Assembly (NCBI RefSeq): GCF_010500965.1
Contig: NZ_QVMI01000030.1
Coordinates: forward strand, 29,906-93,905
Direction of reading: 5' to 3'
DNA length: 64,000 nt
Source of the DNA: Bacteroides sp. 51
GTDB taxonomy: Bacteria > Bacteroidota > Bacteroidia > Bacteroidales > Bacteroidaceae
The position numbers and the translations under genes were made by a program. The notes beneath the pieces are model-generated. The model had not been told where the DNA came from. It saw nothing but the letters and a program-made list of their open reading frames with translations, and ran no database searches. Below, piece after piece: positions 48,201 to 55,965 of this stretch (position 1 is the stretch's first letter; each line of letters begins with the position of its first letter).

Positions 48201-48418
48201 TGGCCATCCAGATCCGTAATTGTTCCGCGGGTAGTGCCGTTTACCCTTACACTGGCTCCGATAACGGGCTCGCCTGTAACGTCGAACACTGTACCACGAA
48301 CGGCCCGGTTTTGTGCAGACAGCGGCAGGGCGATGAGCAGGCACAAAAGAGCGATCATGACAGGCTGCAATGAAGCCCGTGTCTTTCTTCTTATATTATG
48401 TATATGATAATGTTTCAT
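45236..48418 (-). CDS. SusC-type TonB-dependent receptor without STN domain
   Basis: The protein is 1060 residues. After a signal segment ([14 protein letters not shown]) come a regulatory-like domain ([22 protein letters not shown]), the TonB box region [19 protein letters not shown], a plug ([53 protein letters not shown]) and the barrel ending in FNIGATIKF. No STN domain is present, so control is probably by the separate transmembrane regulator at 53.4-55.9 kb. It pairs with the SusD encoded next. Confidence 0.97.
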   Translation of the reverse strand: [1060 protein letters not shown]

Positions 48419-48462
48419 CTTTAGATTTTCTGTTCATTATAAAAATCTGTTTAGTAATTTAG

Positions 48463-48597
48463 GAGGGGCAAAAGCCGGTTCTGTCACGTCATTGCGAGGA
48501 CTTGTCCGAAGCAATCCAGTCCACAAAATATATAATCTGGATTGCTTCACTAGGTTCGCAATGACGAGGTGGATTCAACCTACTTATGACGCCCCTC
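48463..48597. repeat. Palindromic repeat, family A, copy 4
   Basis: Outer ends GAGGGGC / GCCCCTC, then GTCACGTCATTGCGAGG and TTCGCAATGACGAGG, and the inner GAAGCAATCCAG / CTGGATTGCTTC hairpin. It lies between the DUF4988 lipoprotein gene and susC, inside what should be one operon. About 135 bp, no coding capacity. Confidence 0.85.
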
Positions 48598-48610
48598 ATC
48601 AAATCAACCT

Positions 48611-50311
48611 TTATGGTGCTGGCGCAGGCATTGTTGCACCTGCAGGAGCGAGGCGACGGTTGAAGAAGAACAAGCCCATTTGATCGGCTTTGCTAAGTCT
48701 CACATCACCATACGCATATTCATAAGCTGCACCAATTCCTAGGCGAAGACCGTAACCGGTGTATGTTGCAGGAATACTTATTTTGCCGTCTTGGGCAACT
48801 TTCACATTCCATGGGGCATCGGAGCCAACGCCTCTTCCCCAGAAGTCATAACCATAACCTTCGCCTCCCGAGTATTCTTTACCATTCTCGTCTTTATACT
48901 TGCCATCTGTAGCCAATGCCTCAGGCACATAGACTGCGAATCCGTGGTTGAACCAATATATGCCACGACTCTTACCATCACCAATATAAGCTTTACCGAC
49001 TGAACCTAATACGAGTTTTTCGCTATCGTTGTAGATTACGTCGCCTGCATCTTCAAGGGTTACGACATATTTTGTCCAGCTTTCAAAGAAGCTATTACCC
49101 CCGTGAATGATTGGGAATTCGGTTTCGTATTCAGTAATTATTTTCTGCATATCAATGGTTTGGGCACCCATTGGCAATGATTTTTCGCGTCCGCCCCATT
49201 CTGCTTCTGCCTGATCGGTGAACAGACCTACGAAGTCTAAACCTGCCAGTTCGTCGTTGATTACGATATAAACTTTAGCTTTAACGACATCGCTGGCAAC
49301 AACATTAAACAAGAATCCTTTGCGTTCGGCATTGCCATTGAAGCTGGTTCCCAGTCTTTCGTTAAAGGCCCAAGTACCGTTCTTTGATAAGTTAGCTTTC
49401 AGTGCATCCCATTTTTCCTGGGCTTGTCCACCCGGTTGTTTTGATTTTGAAGCGATTTCAAATTCTGCACCATCAGGAAGTTCGCTAAAGAAATCTTTAA
49501 AGCTGGTTACTTTAAGGAAGTCGGAACCTTTAAATGTGATTTCTTCGTAATTATCGGCAAGCGATTTGGCATTGTATTCCGACTTGATTGTATAACCGCC
49601 GATTACTTCGGAATTGAAAGAGAAGTCATCATCAACTTTCACTGTAAAGTAGTTCGAGCTGATAGATGTTCCGCTAAGATCCATCTGAACAGCTACGGCA
49701 TAAGTCTTTCCGGCGTCTACTCCAAGGGCTTTGATGGGTACAAGCAAATGGTCACCATCGATTGTTACATCGCCATCTATTTTAAAGAGTCCGTTGCCAC
49801 CGCGGGTTTTCACTTCGTGGGCTTCTGCGATGTCGAATGTGGCATTCTTCAAAGCATCTGCACTGACAGCCGGTGTAGCCAGAAATTTAACTTTAGCACC
49901 TGTATTTCCTATTTCAACAATACCATCGGCATATTCGGGGCTATAAATTAATGAGTTTACAGCCGACCCCTTCAGAAGTACGTAGGCTGTACCATTTATG
50001 GTTATCGTGAAACTGTTTTCATTTTCAACAATCGATACGTCGCCGCCACCACCGCCGGCAGATCCTTTAATAACCAGTACCTCGCCATTGCTTAATGTCA
50101 GTGTCCAAACGCCATCAACTTCTTCGGCTTTGATAATGGATGCGCCTGTGGTAAGTGCTTTCGATAATTGCTCTTTGAGTTCACCAATTGCTCCCTCAAC
50201 AACGGTTAGCCTTGATTTTAAATCGTCATCATCATCACTACAAGAAGTGAATGCACCGGTTGATAGAACCATTGCTCCGCATAGGAGCACATTGATAAAT
50301 TGTTTTTTCAT
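48611..50311 (-). CDS. DUF4988-type surface lipoprotein, first gene of the susCD operon
   Basis: The protein is 566 residues. It has a lipobox (FTSCSDDDDD), a short coiled coil (DDDLKSRLTVVEGAIGELKEQLSKAL) and a repeat-like beta domain (VDGVWTLTLSNGEVLVIKG, GGGGGDVSIVENENSFTITINGTAYVLLKG) of the DUF4988/PL29-N-terminal type. The larger C-terminal part is unassigned. The tail ends with a Pro/Ala stretch (APAGATMPAPAP). It probably binds glycan at the cell surface. A minus-strand TACTTTTG box at 50358-50365 lies upstream. Confidence 0.75.
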   Translation of the reverse strand: MKKQFINVLLCGAMVLSTGAFTSCSDDDDDLKSRLTVVEGAIGELKEQLSKALTTGASIIKAEEVDGVWTLTLSNGEVLVIKGSAGGGGGDVSIVENENSFTITINGTAYVLLKGSAVNSLIYSPEYADGIVEIGNTGAKVKFLATPAVSADALKNATFDIAEAHEVKTRGGNGLFKIDGDVTIDGDHLLVPIKALGVDAGKTYAVAVQMDLSGTSISSNYFTVKVDDDFSFNSEVIGGYTIKSEYNAKSLADNYEEITFKGSDFLKVTSFKDFFSELPDGAEFEIASKSKQPGGQAQEKWDALKANLSKNGTWAFNERLGTSFNGNAERKGFLFNVVASDVVKAKVYIVINDELAGLDFVGLFTDQAEAEWGGREKSLPMGAQTIDMQKIITEYETEFPIIHGGNSFFESWTKYVVTLEDAGDVIYNDSEKLVLGSVGKAYIGDGKSRGIYWFNHGFAVYVPEALATDGKYKDENGKEYSGGEGYGYDFWGRGVGSDAPWNVKVAQDGKISIPATYTGYGLRLGIGAAYEYAYGDVRLSKADQMGLFFFNRRLAPAGATMPAPAP

Positions 50312-50357
50312 AATTATTAAATGTATAAAGTGAATATATAAACGGATTGTTTTTGGG

Positions 50358-50365
50358 CAAAAGTA
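50358..50365 (-). promoter_or_regulatory. -7 box of the DUF4988-susCD operon
   Basis: The minus strand reads TACTTTTG, matching TAnnTTTG. It lies 46 nt downstream, on the minus strand, of the 16-bp motif at 50412-50427. Confidence 0.55.
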
Positions 50366-50411
50366 TGGGGGGAGTATTAAAATGTTCCTTAAAAAGGTCT
50401 TAAAAAGACCC

Positions 50412-50427
50412 TTAAAATTGCATTAAT
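50412..50427. promoter_or_regulatory. Candidate PUL operator, copy 1
   Basis: TTAAAATTGCATTAAT. It matches 15 of 16 bases of a sequence upstream of the GH31 gene (53218-53233). The spacing to the -7 box is 46 nt in both cases. Confidence 0.55.
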
Positions 50428-50641
50428 CACAACGTTTTTTTAATATAATTAAAGTTTTAACGATTGCTCCTCTAAAGTTAGAAACGGGGTGTTCTGCAAA
50501 GCTCATTCAAGTATGTATATTCCGGAAAAACAACGTACTTGTGGCAAGTGATGCACCAGGTAACGCGTCCTTTCTTTGATCTCAGTGCGTTGGACTTTAA
50601 GTGGGAATGCTTCTTTTCTTGTCAGAAACTATCATAGCCTT

Positions 50642-50730
50642 CAATACACCCGGGTGTTCCGGGTCAAAACACCCGGGTCTTTTTACCCTAAACACCCGGG
50701 TCTTTTGCCTTGAAAGACCCGGGTGTATTG
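50642..50730. repeat. ACACCCGGGT repeat cluster
   Basis: Three direct copies of ACACCCGGGT and one inverted copy (ACCCGGGTGT). The outermost copies, CAATACACCCGGGT and ACCCGGGTGTATTG, pair to form a hairpin. It lies 30 bp beyond the GH31 stop codon, between it and the next operon's promoter. Confidence 0.8.
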
Positions 50731-50759
50731 GGAGTGTCGGAATAACCTTGTGAAGACAA

Positions 50760-53132
50760 CTAAAGCACCACTTTCAACGTTTCCCCATTGTAATTTACAT
50801 CTGCGCCGGTAGCTTCAGACAGGTCAATGCCTGTTCCGTTGCCGGGAGCTACCAATATGAGGCGGAAGTTTCTTTTCTGGAGCATCGCCGGGAAGGCACC
50901 CTTACGTTCGCCAATAGTTAGCTCCCGTTTTTTATCGTTCCATTTGAAAGTAATAGTAGAATATTGCCCTTTTTCGTAGTTATAGTTATCATTTTCGTCC
51001 TCGTAAAGTGTAAACTCACCGTTAGCACCGGGATAGATGCGCACTTCCAGGTTGTCCCAGCGTTTTTCTTCGGCATACTGCGCAAAAGGAGCCAGAGGCA
51101 AGATGGAACCGGACTTTACGTAAAGCGGAATCAGGTCTATGGGAACATCGCGGGCAAGCTCCTGCCCACCAGCCCAGCTCTCCCCTGTCCAGAAGTCAAT
51201 CCAATGGCTTCCTTCGGGCAGATATACGCGCTGTTGCCTCACCTGCCCGAAGTCAACAATGGCCTCTCCGTTACTACGGGCAACATACAATGAATCGGTG
51301 ACCGGCGCTACAAGCAACGAACGCCCGAACATAAACTCATTATCTATATTATATACCGTTTTATCTTTGGGAAAATCCATAAACAAAGCTCTCATCATTG
51401 TGCCGGCACGATGGGTAACATCCCATGACGTAGCATATATATAAGGTAATAAACGGTATCTCAGGTTGATCATTTTCTCCTGCGCATCAAACGCCCAATC
51501 GCCTTTCTTGCCGAAATTAAAGATTTCGCGTGGCGTATTCGAACCGTGCGAACGCATCATGGGGGTAAAGGTGGCAAACTGCATCCAGCGTACATACAAC
51601 TCATGGTACGCCACGTCGGCAACACCCTTCGGATAAGACCGCCAGGTCCAGAAACCGCCAATATCCGTATTCCAATACGGAATGCCGGTCAGGCAGAAGT
51701 TCATACCGGCCGATATTTGATTCCGCAAAGTAGTCCAATCCGAGAAAACATCTCCCGACCAGGAATTGGCACCATAACGCTGTTGCCCGGTAAAGGCCGA
51801 ACGGGTAAGGATAAACACCCGCTTGTCCGACGTTTCTGCCCGCTGATGATCGTACACTCCTCCAACCGTTGCCAGCGGAAAAGCATTGCGGACTTTACGG
51901 AATGAGCCTAAATAAGTCTGGTAATCAAAATCACTCTCCTTGATCTGGCTATGATCCGGCTCGGTAGAATCGAGCCACCAGGCATCCATCCCCAGTTTAA
52001 ACATATTCTCGTTCATATACCGCCAGTAAATATCGCGGGCTTTGGGGTGGTAAACATCGTAAACCTCGGCCCCTACATTATGCGGATAAGGTTCAAAACC
52101 CATTAAAAGGTTATCTTTGTTAAATTCCGCATACGGCTTCGTTTTAGGACCAAAGGACGCCCACACCGAGATCATAATATGCGCATTCAGTTGATGTATC
52201 TGATCGATCATCGCTTTAGGATCGGGAAACTCCGGATTGCCAAACTCCATCGCATTCCAATACTTATTATTTGTGCTCCAATACTGCCAGTCCTGGATAA
52301 TCCCATCCAACGGAATGCCCAACGAACGATATTTCTCGACCACACCCACAATCTCTTTCTGGCTGCCGTATCTCTCTTTCGACTGCCAGAAACCATACGT
52401 CCACAGCGGGAACATAGGCGCCTGCCCGGTCAGGTCGCGGATTTCCGCAATCACGCCATCGGCATTGCCCCCATACATAAAATAGTAATCGGAGCAGTCG
52501 CCCACCACCGATTCAAAGCTCATACCCTCTTCATTATCTATAAACGTAGTCGGAGAATAGTTATCCCAGAAAACCGCATAACCTTTAACGGAATGAATCA
52601 AAGGGATACAGATTTCCATATTCTCCTGACGAAGGAATAGCTCCTGGTTCCGTTGGCTCATCCTTCCCTGCTGGTGCTGACCTAAACCATATATCGCCTC
52701 ATCTTTATCCAGCCGAAAAACCTGCTTCACAACGTAAGTCTCATTCCCGGCATCCAGAGTCGGAGAAAAGGTTGTATTTTCTTTCTCTGCAAACAAAGCC
52801 CTCCCGGCCTTATCCGTAAAAGCCACCCGGCCATTACTCAAATCGAGCCCCACACTTAGTTGTGCAGACGACAAAGTGAGTTGATTGCTTTTCTGTCTGA
52901 CATTAAACTTCACCTCCTCAGGGTGCTTAATCACCGATAAAGATTGTTTTCCCGGCCTCGTTCCTTGCGGATACTTAACAACCCGAACCGTAGCAGGAGT
53001 AAAGAACTGTATTTCTATTGCCTGATCGCCTACCGTAGCCTCTATCCCCTGATCCGTTTTCCGGAAACTCTGGGCAGATAACGATGAAATAGAAAAAGCC
53101 AGCATCACGCTGTAGAGAAGAATGTTTTTCAT
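50760..53132 (-). CDS. Glycoside hydrolase family 31 enzyme
   Basis: The protein is 790 residues with a signal peptide (AFSISSLSAQS). The GH31 barrel carries the nucleophile Asp388 in WWLDSTEPD and the acid/base Asp461 in WSGDVFSDW, preceded by RSAFTGQQRYGANSW; the C-terminal beta domains follow. Family activities are alpha-glucosidase, alpha-xylosidase and related. Its promoter shares a motif and spacing with the DUF4988-susC operon. It is transcribed toward that operon and probably belongs to the same regulon. Confidence 0.94.
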   Translation of the reverse strand: MKNILLYSVMLAFSISSLSAQSFRKTDQGIEATVGDQAIEIQFFTPATVRVVKYPQGTRPGKQSLSVIKHPEEVKFNVRQKSNQLTLSSAQLSVGLDLSNGRVAFTDKAGRALFAEKENTTFSPTLDAGNETYVVKQVFRLDKDEAIYGLGQHQQGRMSQRNQELFLRQENMEICIPLIHSVKGYAVFWDNYSPTTFIDNEEGMSFESVVGDCSDYYFMYGGNADGVIAEIRDLTGQAPMFPLWTYGFWQSKERYGSQKEIVGVVEKYRSLGIPLDGIIQDWQYWSTNNKYWNAMEFGNPEFPDPKAMIDQIHQLNAHIMISVWASFGPKTKPYAEFNKDNLLMGFEPYPHNVGAEVYDVYHPKARDIYWRYMNENMFKLGMDAWWLDSTEPDHSQIKESDFDYQTYLGSFRKVRNAFPLATVGGVYDHQRAETSDKRVFILTRSAFTGQQRYGANSWSGDVFSDWTTLRNQISAGMNFCLTGIPYWNTDIGGFWTWRSYPKGVADVAYHELYVRWMQFATFTPMMRSHGSNTPREIFNFGKKGDWAFDAQEKMINLRYRLLPYIYATSWDVTHRAGTMMRALFMDFPKDKTVYNIDNEFMFGRSLLVAPVTDSLYVARSNGEAIVDFGQVRQQRVYLPEGSHWIDFWTGESWAGGQELARDVPIDLIPLYVKSGSILPLAPFAQYAEEKRWDNLEVRIYPGANGEFTLYEDENDNYNYEKGQYSTITFKWNDKKRELTIGERKGAFPAMLQKRNFRLILVAPGNGTGIDLSEATGADVNYNGETLKVVL

Positions 53133-53163
53133 GCTTATTAAAGATTTCGATTTATCACTGCCA

Positions 53164-53171
53164 CAAAGAAA
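53164..53171 (-). promoter_or_regulatory. -7-like box of the GH31 gene
   Basis: The minus strand reads TTTCTTTG, one mismatch from TAnnTTTG. It lies 46 nt from the motif at 53218-53233, the same distance as in the DUF4988-susC promoter. Confidence 0.4.
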
Positions 53172-53217
53172 AGAGAAAGTACTTAATAAAAGAGTAAATA
53201 TAACCCTAAATAATTCA

Positions 53218-53233
53218 TTAAAATCGCATTAAT
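53218..53233. promoter_or_regulatory. Candidate PUL operator, copy 2
   Basis: TTAAAATCGCATTAAT, differing in one base from the sequence at 50412-50427. It lies between the divergent GH31 and regulator genes, so it could also serve autoregulation. Confidence 0.55.
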
Positions 53234-53307
53234 TTAAAGAAAAATGGAAGAAAATATTAACACGCGAAAAAGAGATAAAAAGATATAGTCTATTATAAAA
53301 TTACTGT

Positions 53308-53315
53308 TATCTTTG
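53308..53315 (+). promoter_or_regulatory. -7 box of the transmembrane regulator gene
   Basis: TATCTTTG, a perfect TAnnTTTG match, 38 nt before the ATG at 53354. Confidence 0.55.
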
Positions 53316-53353
53316 TGATTATAATACTATTCAACACAGTAACCTTATAAGTA

Positions 53354-55924
53354 ATGAGACTACGCCTTTTCACTTTATTAACGTCATTCCTCATATTCTC
53401 CACTACATTTAGCGCTGAATTAGACTATGGTTTATTCATTAAATCATATCCATTCAAGCCCTCGGAAATGTCCCACCTTGTTTTAGAAGATGGCAATGCA
53501 TTTGAGCTGAAAGAGAGCATCAAACTTACATTTGAAATGTATGTAAGAAATGACAATGTTTTTGGAAATACATTCCGAATCGTCACAGACAAAAATGAAA
53601 CGATCGACCTCTTATTTACAGTGGGCGAGAATGATAAACGCTTCCCGATATTTGTCATCAACGAATCGGTACATCCCATCTCACAAGAAGTAATACGCGA
53701 TAAATGGATACCTATAAGCGTCATACTGTCTCCCGAAGAAAACCAGATTACACTTTGGTACGAAGAAACCAAGATCTCGGTTCCCTACCCGATCTCGGAT
53801 TCCAGAAGTTTCCGCATGTCCTTCGGGTTGTGCCCGTTCGATGGATTCCTTACTGCGGATGTAGCCTCCGTCAACCTCAGAAACATAGAGATATATAAAA
53901 AGGACAAGCTATTCAGATCGTGGAAACTAGAGAAACACCACGGAGATATATGCTATGATAGCCTGGCCAATGTACCCGCTATATCGCACAACCCTTACTG
54001 GCTGATAGATGATTACATCACCTGGCAAAAGATATACGAGACCGAACTTCCCAGCGCTACATCCATTGCCTTCAACCCCGGCACAGATGAGTTCTATATG
54101 GTGAACAACTCTGAAAACATCATGGTATTCAATGCAAACAGCCTGCAAACACATAATATAAAAGTAAAAGGAGGGCTTTATTCGGCCAACTCACCCAATC
54201 AGTTGTTTTATATTCCGGAGAAGAAGACCTTGCTTTCCTACAATCTGAATGAAGATTTGTATTCGTTCTTCTCGTTCGATGCCCAGACATGGAGCAATCA
54301 TACGCCATCAACCAAAGAACATGGTTATTGGAACAACAGCATTACGTTCTATTCAACAGACTCGGCCATTGTTTCATTCGGAGGTTACGGTTTCTACAGA
54401 TACAACAATGAATTGCTGCTGCAATATCCATTCGGGAACAAGCCCAACGAGAAAATCCAACTAACAGAGATCTCCCCACGATATACGGCAGGAACAGCGA
54501 TCGTAGGTAATACCCTCTATATCTTCGGAGGAAGAGGATGTAAATCGGGCAGACAGGAATTATTCCCAAAGAACTACTACGATCTTTATTCTGTTAACCT
54601 CCTGACCCGACAGGTAAATAAACTATGGGAAGTACCCACAGATGGTATTGAATTTGTCTCGGGCGAAAACATGATTTACAATAAGGAAGAAGATTGTTTC
54701 TACATGTTCACCACACGCTCGGGTGGTATGCTGCTTAAGATTACAACCAAGGATGCGACTTTCGAGCCAATGTCTTTAGCTATAAATGAAGGATTTGAAG
54801 CTCAAATGCTATATACCAATCTTTATTATTCGGAATCACAGAAGAAGTTATTTGCTTTGGTCAACAAAATGGCGGTAGACAATACATCGGACATCAGTAT
54901 TTATTCGATCAACTATCCCCCCATCTCTGTAGCAGACTTATCGCAGGAAATACCAGCCGAGACTACTGAAAAGAGTTCAACATGGGTTTATATCCTTATA
55001 GCGGTTCTTGCGGTTCTTGCGGTTCTTGCTATCGGAGGATATTATATAATGAGTAGAAACAAAAAAAGTACCCACCCCGCTCCTCTCACTAAAAAGACGG
55101 AAGAAAGCACCGATAAGGATAAGGGTAATGATAAACAAATTCTGATTAACACTCCAAAAGAAGAAAACAACCGAACCAATTCGTACGATTTCTCCAAAGC
55201 TTGTATCTGTTTCCTTGGAGGATTCCATGTCAGAGATAAGTCGGGAGAAGATATCACCAGTACATTTACACCTACTTTAAAAGCATTATTGATTCTGTTA
55301 ATCCTCTTTACGAAAGAAGACCCCAAAGGTATTTCAGGAAAGAAGATGCTTCAATTGCTCTGGAGTGACAAAACGCAGGAATCGGCAAAGAACAACAGAA
55401 ATGTGTATCTAAGCAAACTTAGAGTAGCTCTTGAAAAGATCGGCAGTATTGATATTATCAATCAAAGCGGATTCTGGAGCATTAAGTTTGGCGATGATGT
55501 GATTTGCGATTATAACGAGGCAATGGATTATTTCTCGCTGATCAAAGAGAACAAAATGGATGATGAAACACAATTCAACAAACTGCTTGAACTCCTGCTC
55601 CGTGGAACACTCTTGCCTAATACGGAAATTGACTGGATTGATAAATACAAAAGCAACTTCTCGGATTTGACTATAGATACACTTAGTCTGCTGCTGACCG
55701 AGAAGAACAATATCAGCAATACAATGAAACTGAGAATTGCGGATACCCTGTTCCAACACGATTATATTAATGAGGAAGCCCTCCGCACAAAATGTATAAT
55801 CCTTACGGAATCGGGTAAGATGGGATTGGCAAAGACTTGTTATGACAATTACTGCAAAGAATACAGTAGCTTGTTAGGAGAAGAATATAAATATTCGCTA
55901 TCGGATATAATAAAAAGGAATTGA
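53354..55924 (+). CDS. Transmembrane one-component regulator: periplasmic LamG/kelch-like sensor with SARP-like output
   Basis: The protein is 856 residues. A signal peptide is followed by a concanavalin-like domain (about 20-200) and a kelch-like propeller region (about 220-530; YRYNNELLLQYPFG, IVGNTLYIFGGRG, EDCFYMFTTRSGGMLL). One membrane helix spans about 544-566 (VYILIAVLAVLAVLAIGGYYI), then a Lys/Glu-rich linker. A cytoplasmic C-terminus (from about 615) looks like an OmpR/SARP winged helix (ACICFLGGFHV, GKKMLQLLWSDKTQESAKNNRNVYLSKLRVALEK) and a helical BTAD-like tail. It is divergent from the GH31 gene in the middle of the PUL, so it is the likely PUL regulator. The fold calls for the two ends are by pattern only. 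Confidence 0.75.
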   Translation: MRLRLFTLLTSFLIFSTTFSAELDYGLFIKSYPFKPSEMSHLVLEDGNAFELKESIKLTFEMYVRNDNVFGNTFRIVTDKNETIDLLFTVGENDKRFPIFVINESVHPISQEVIRDKWIPISVILSPEENQITLWYEETKISVPYPISDSRSFRMSFGLCPFDGFLTADVASVNLRNIEIYKKDKLFRSWKLEKHHGDICYDSLANVPAISHNPYWLIDDYITWQKIYETELPSATSIAFNPGTDEFYMVNNSENIMVFNANSLQTHNIKVKGGLYSANSPNQLFYIPEKKTLLSYNLNEDLYSFFSFDAQTWSNHTPSTKEHGYWNNSITFYSTDSAIVSFGGYGFYRYNNELLLQYPFGNKPNEKIQLTEISPRYTAGTAIVGNTLYIFGGRGCKSGRQELFPKNYYDLYSVNLLTRQVNKLWEVPTDGIEFVSGENMIYNKEEDCFYMFTTRSGGMLLKITTKDATFEPMSLAINEGFEAQMLYTNLYYSESQKKLFALVNKMAVDNTSDISIYSINYPPISVADLSQEIPAETTEKSSTWVYILIAVLAVLAVLAIGGYYIMSRNKKSTHPAPLTKKTEESTDKDKGNDKQILINTPKEENNRTNSYDFSKACICFLGGFHVRDKSGEDITSTFTPTLKALLILLILFTKEDPKGISGKKMLQLLWSDKTQESAKNNRNVYLSKLRVALEKIGSIDIINQSGFWSIKFGDDVICDYNEAMDYFSLIKENKMDDETQFNKLLELLLRGTLLPNTEIDWIDKYKSNFSDLTIDTLSLLLTEKNNISNTMKLRIADTLFQHDYINEEALRTKCIILTESGKMGLAKTCYDNYCKEYSSLLGEEYKYSLSDIIKRN
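55001..55027 (+). repeat. Three tandem 9-bp repeats in the membrane helix of the regulator
   Basis: GCGGTTCTT is repeated three times exactly, encoding AVL-AVL-AVL in the middle of the membrane segment. Unit gain or loss would change helix length by three residues without a frameshift. Confidence 0.9.
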
Positions 55925-55926
55925 TT

Positions 55927-55953
55927 ACCGTAGGGGCGGTTCGCGAACCGCCC
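55927..55953. repeat. Half copy of repeat family C
   Basis: GGCGGTTCGCGAACCGCC preceded by CCGTAGGGGC, equal to one arm of the inverted repeat at 40862-40953. It lies 13 bp beyond the stop of the second GH71/99-like gene and just after the regulator gene, between the convergent genes. Confidence 0.85.
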
Positions 55954-55965
55954 GCGGCAGTAACA

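Larger units (their letters stand above)
50312..50759. other. 448-bp gap between the DUF4988 and GH31 genes
   Basis: No gene. It contains the promoter and operator candidate of the DUF4988-susC operon (50358-50427), a set of CTTAAAAAG repeats (50389-50417) and a CCCGGG-rich repeat cluster (50642-50730). Confidence 0.65.
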
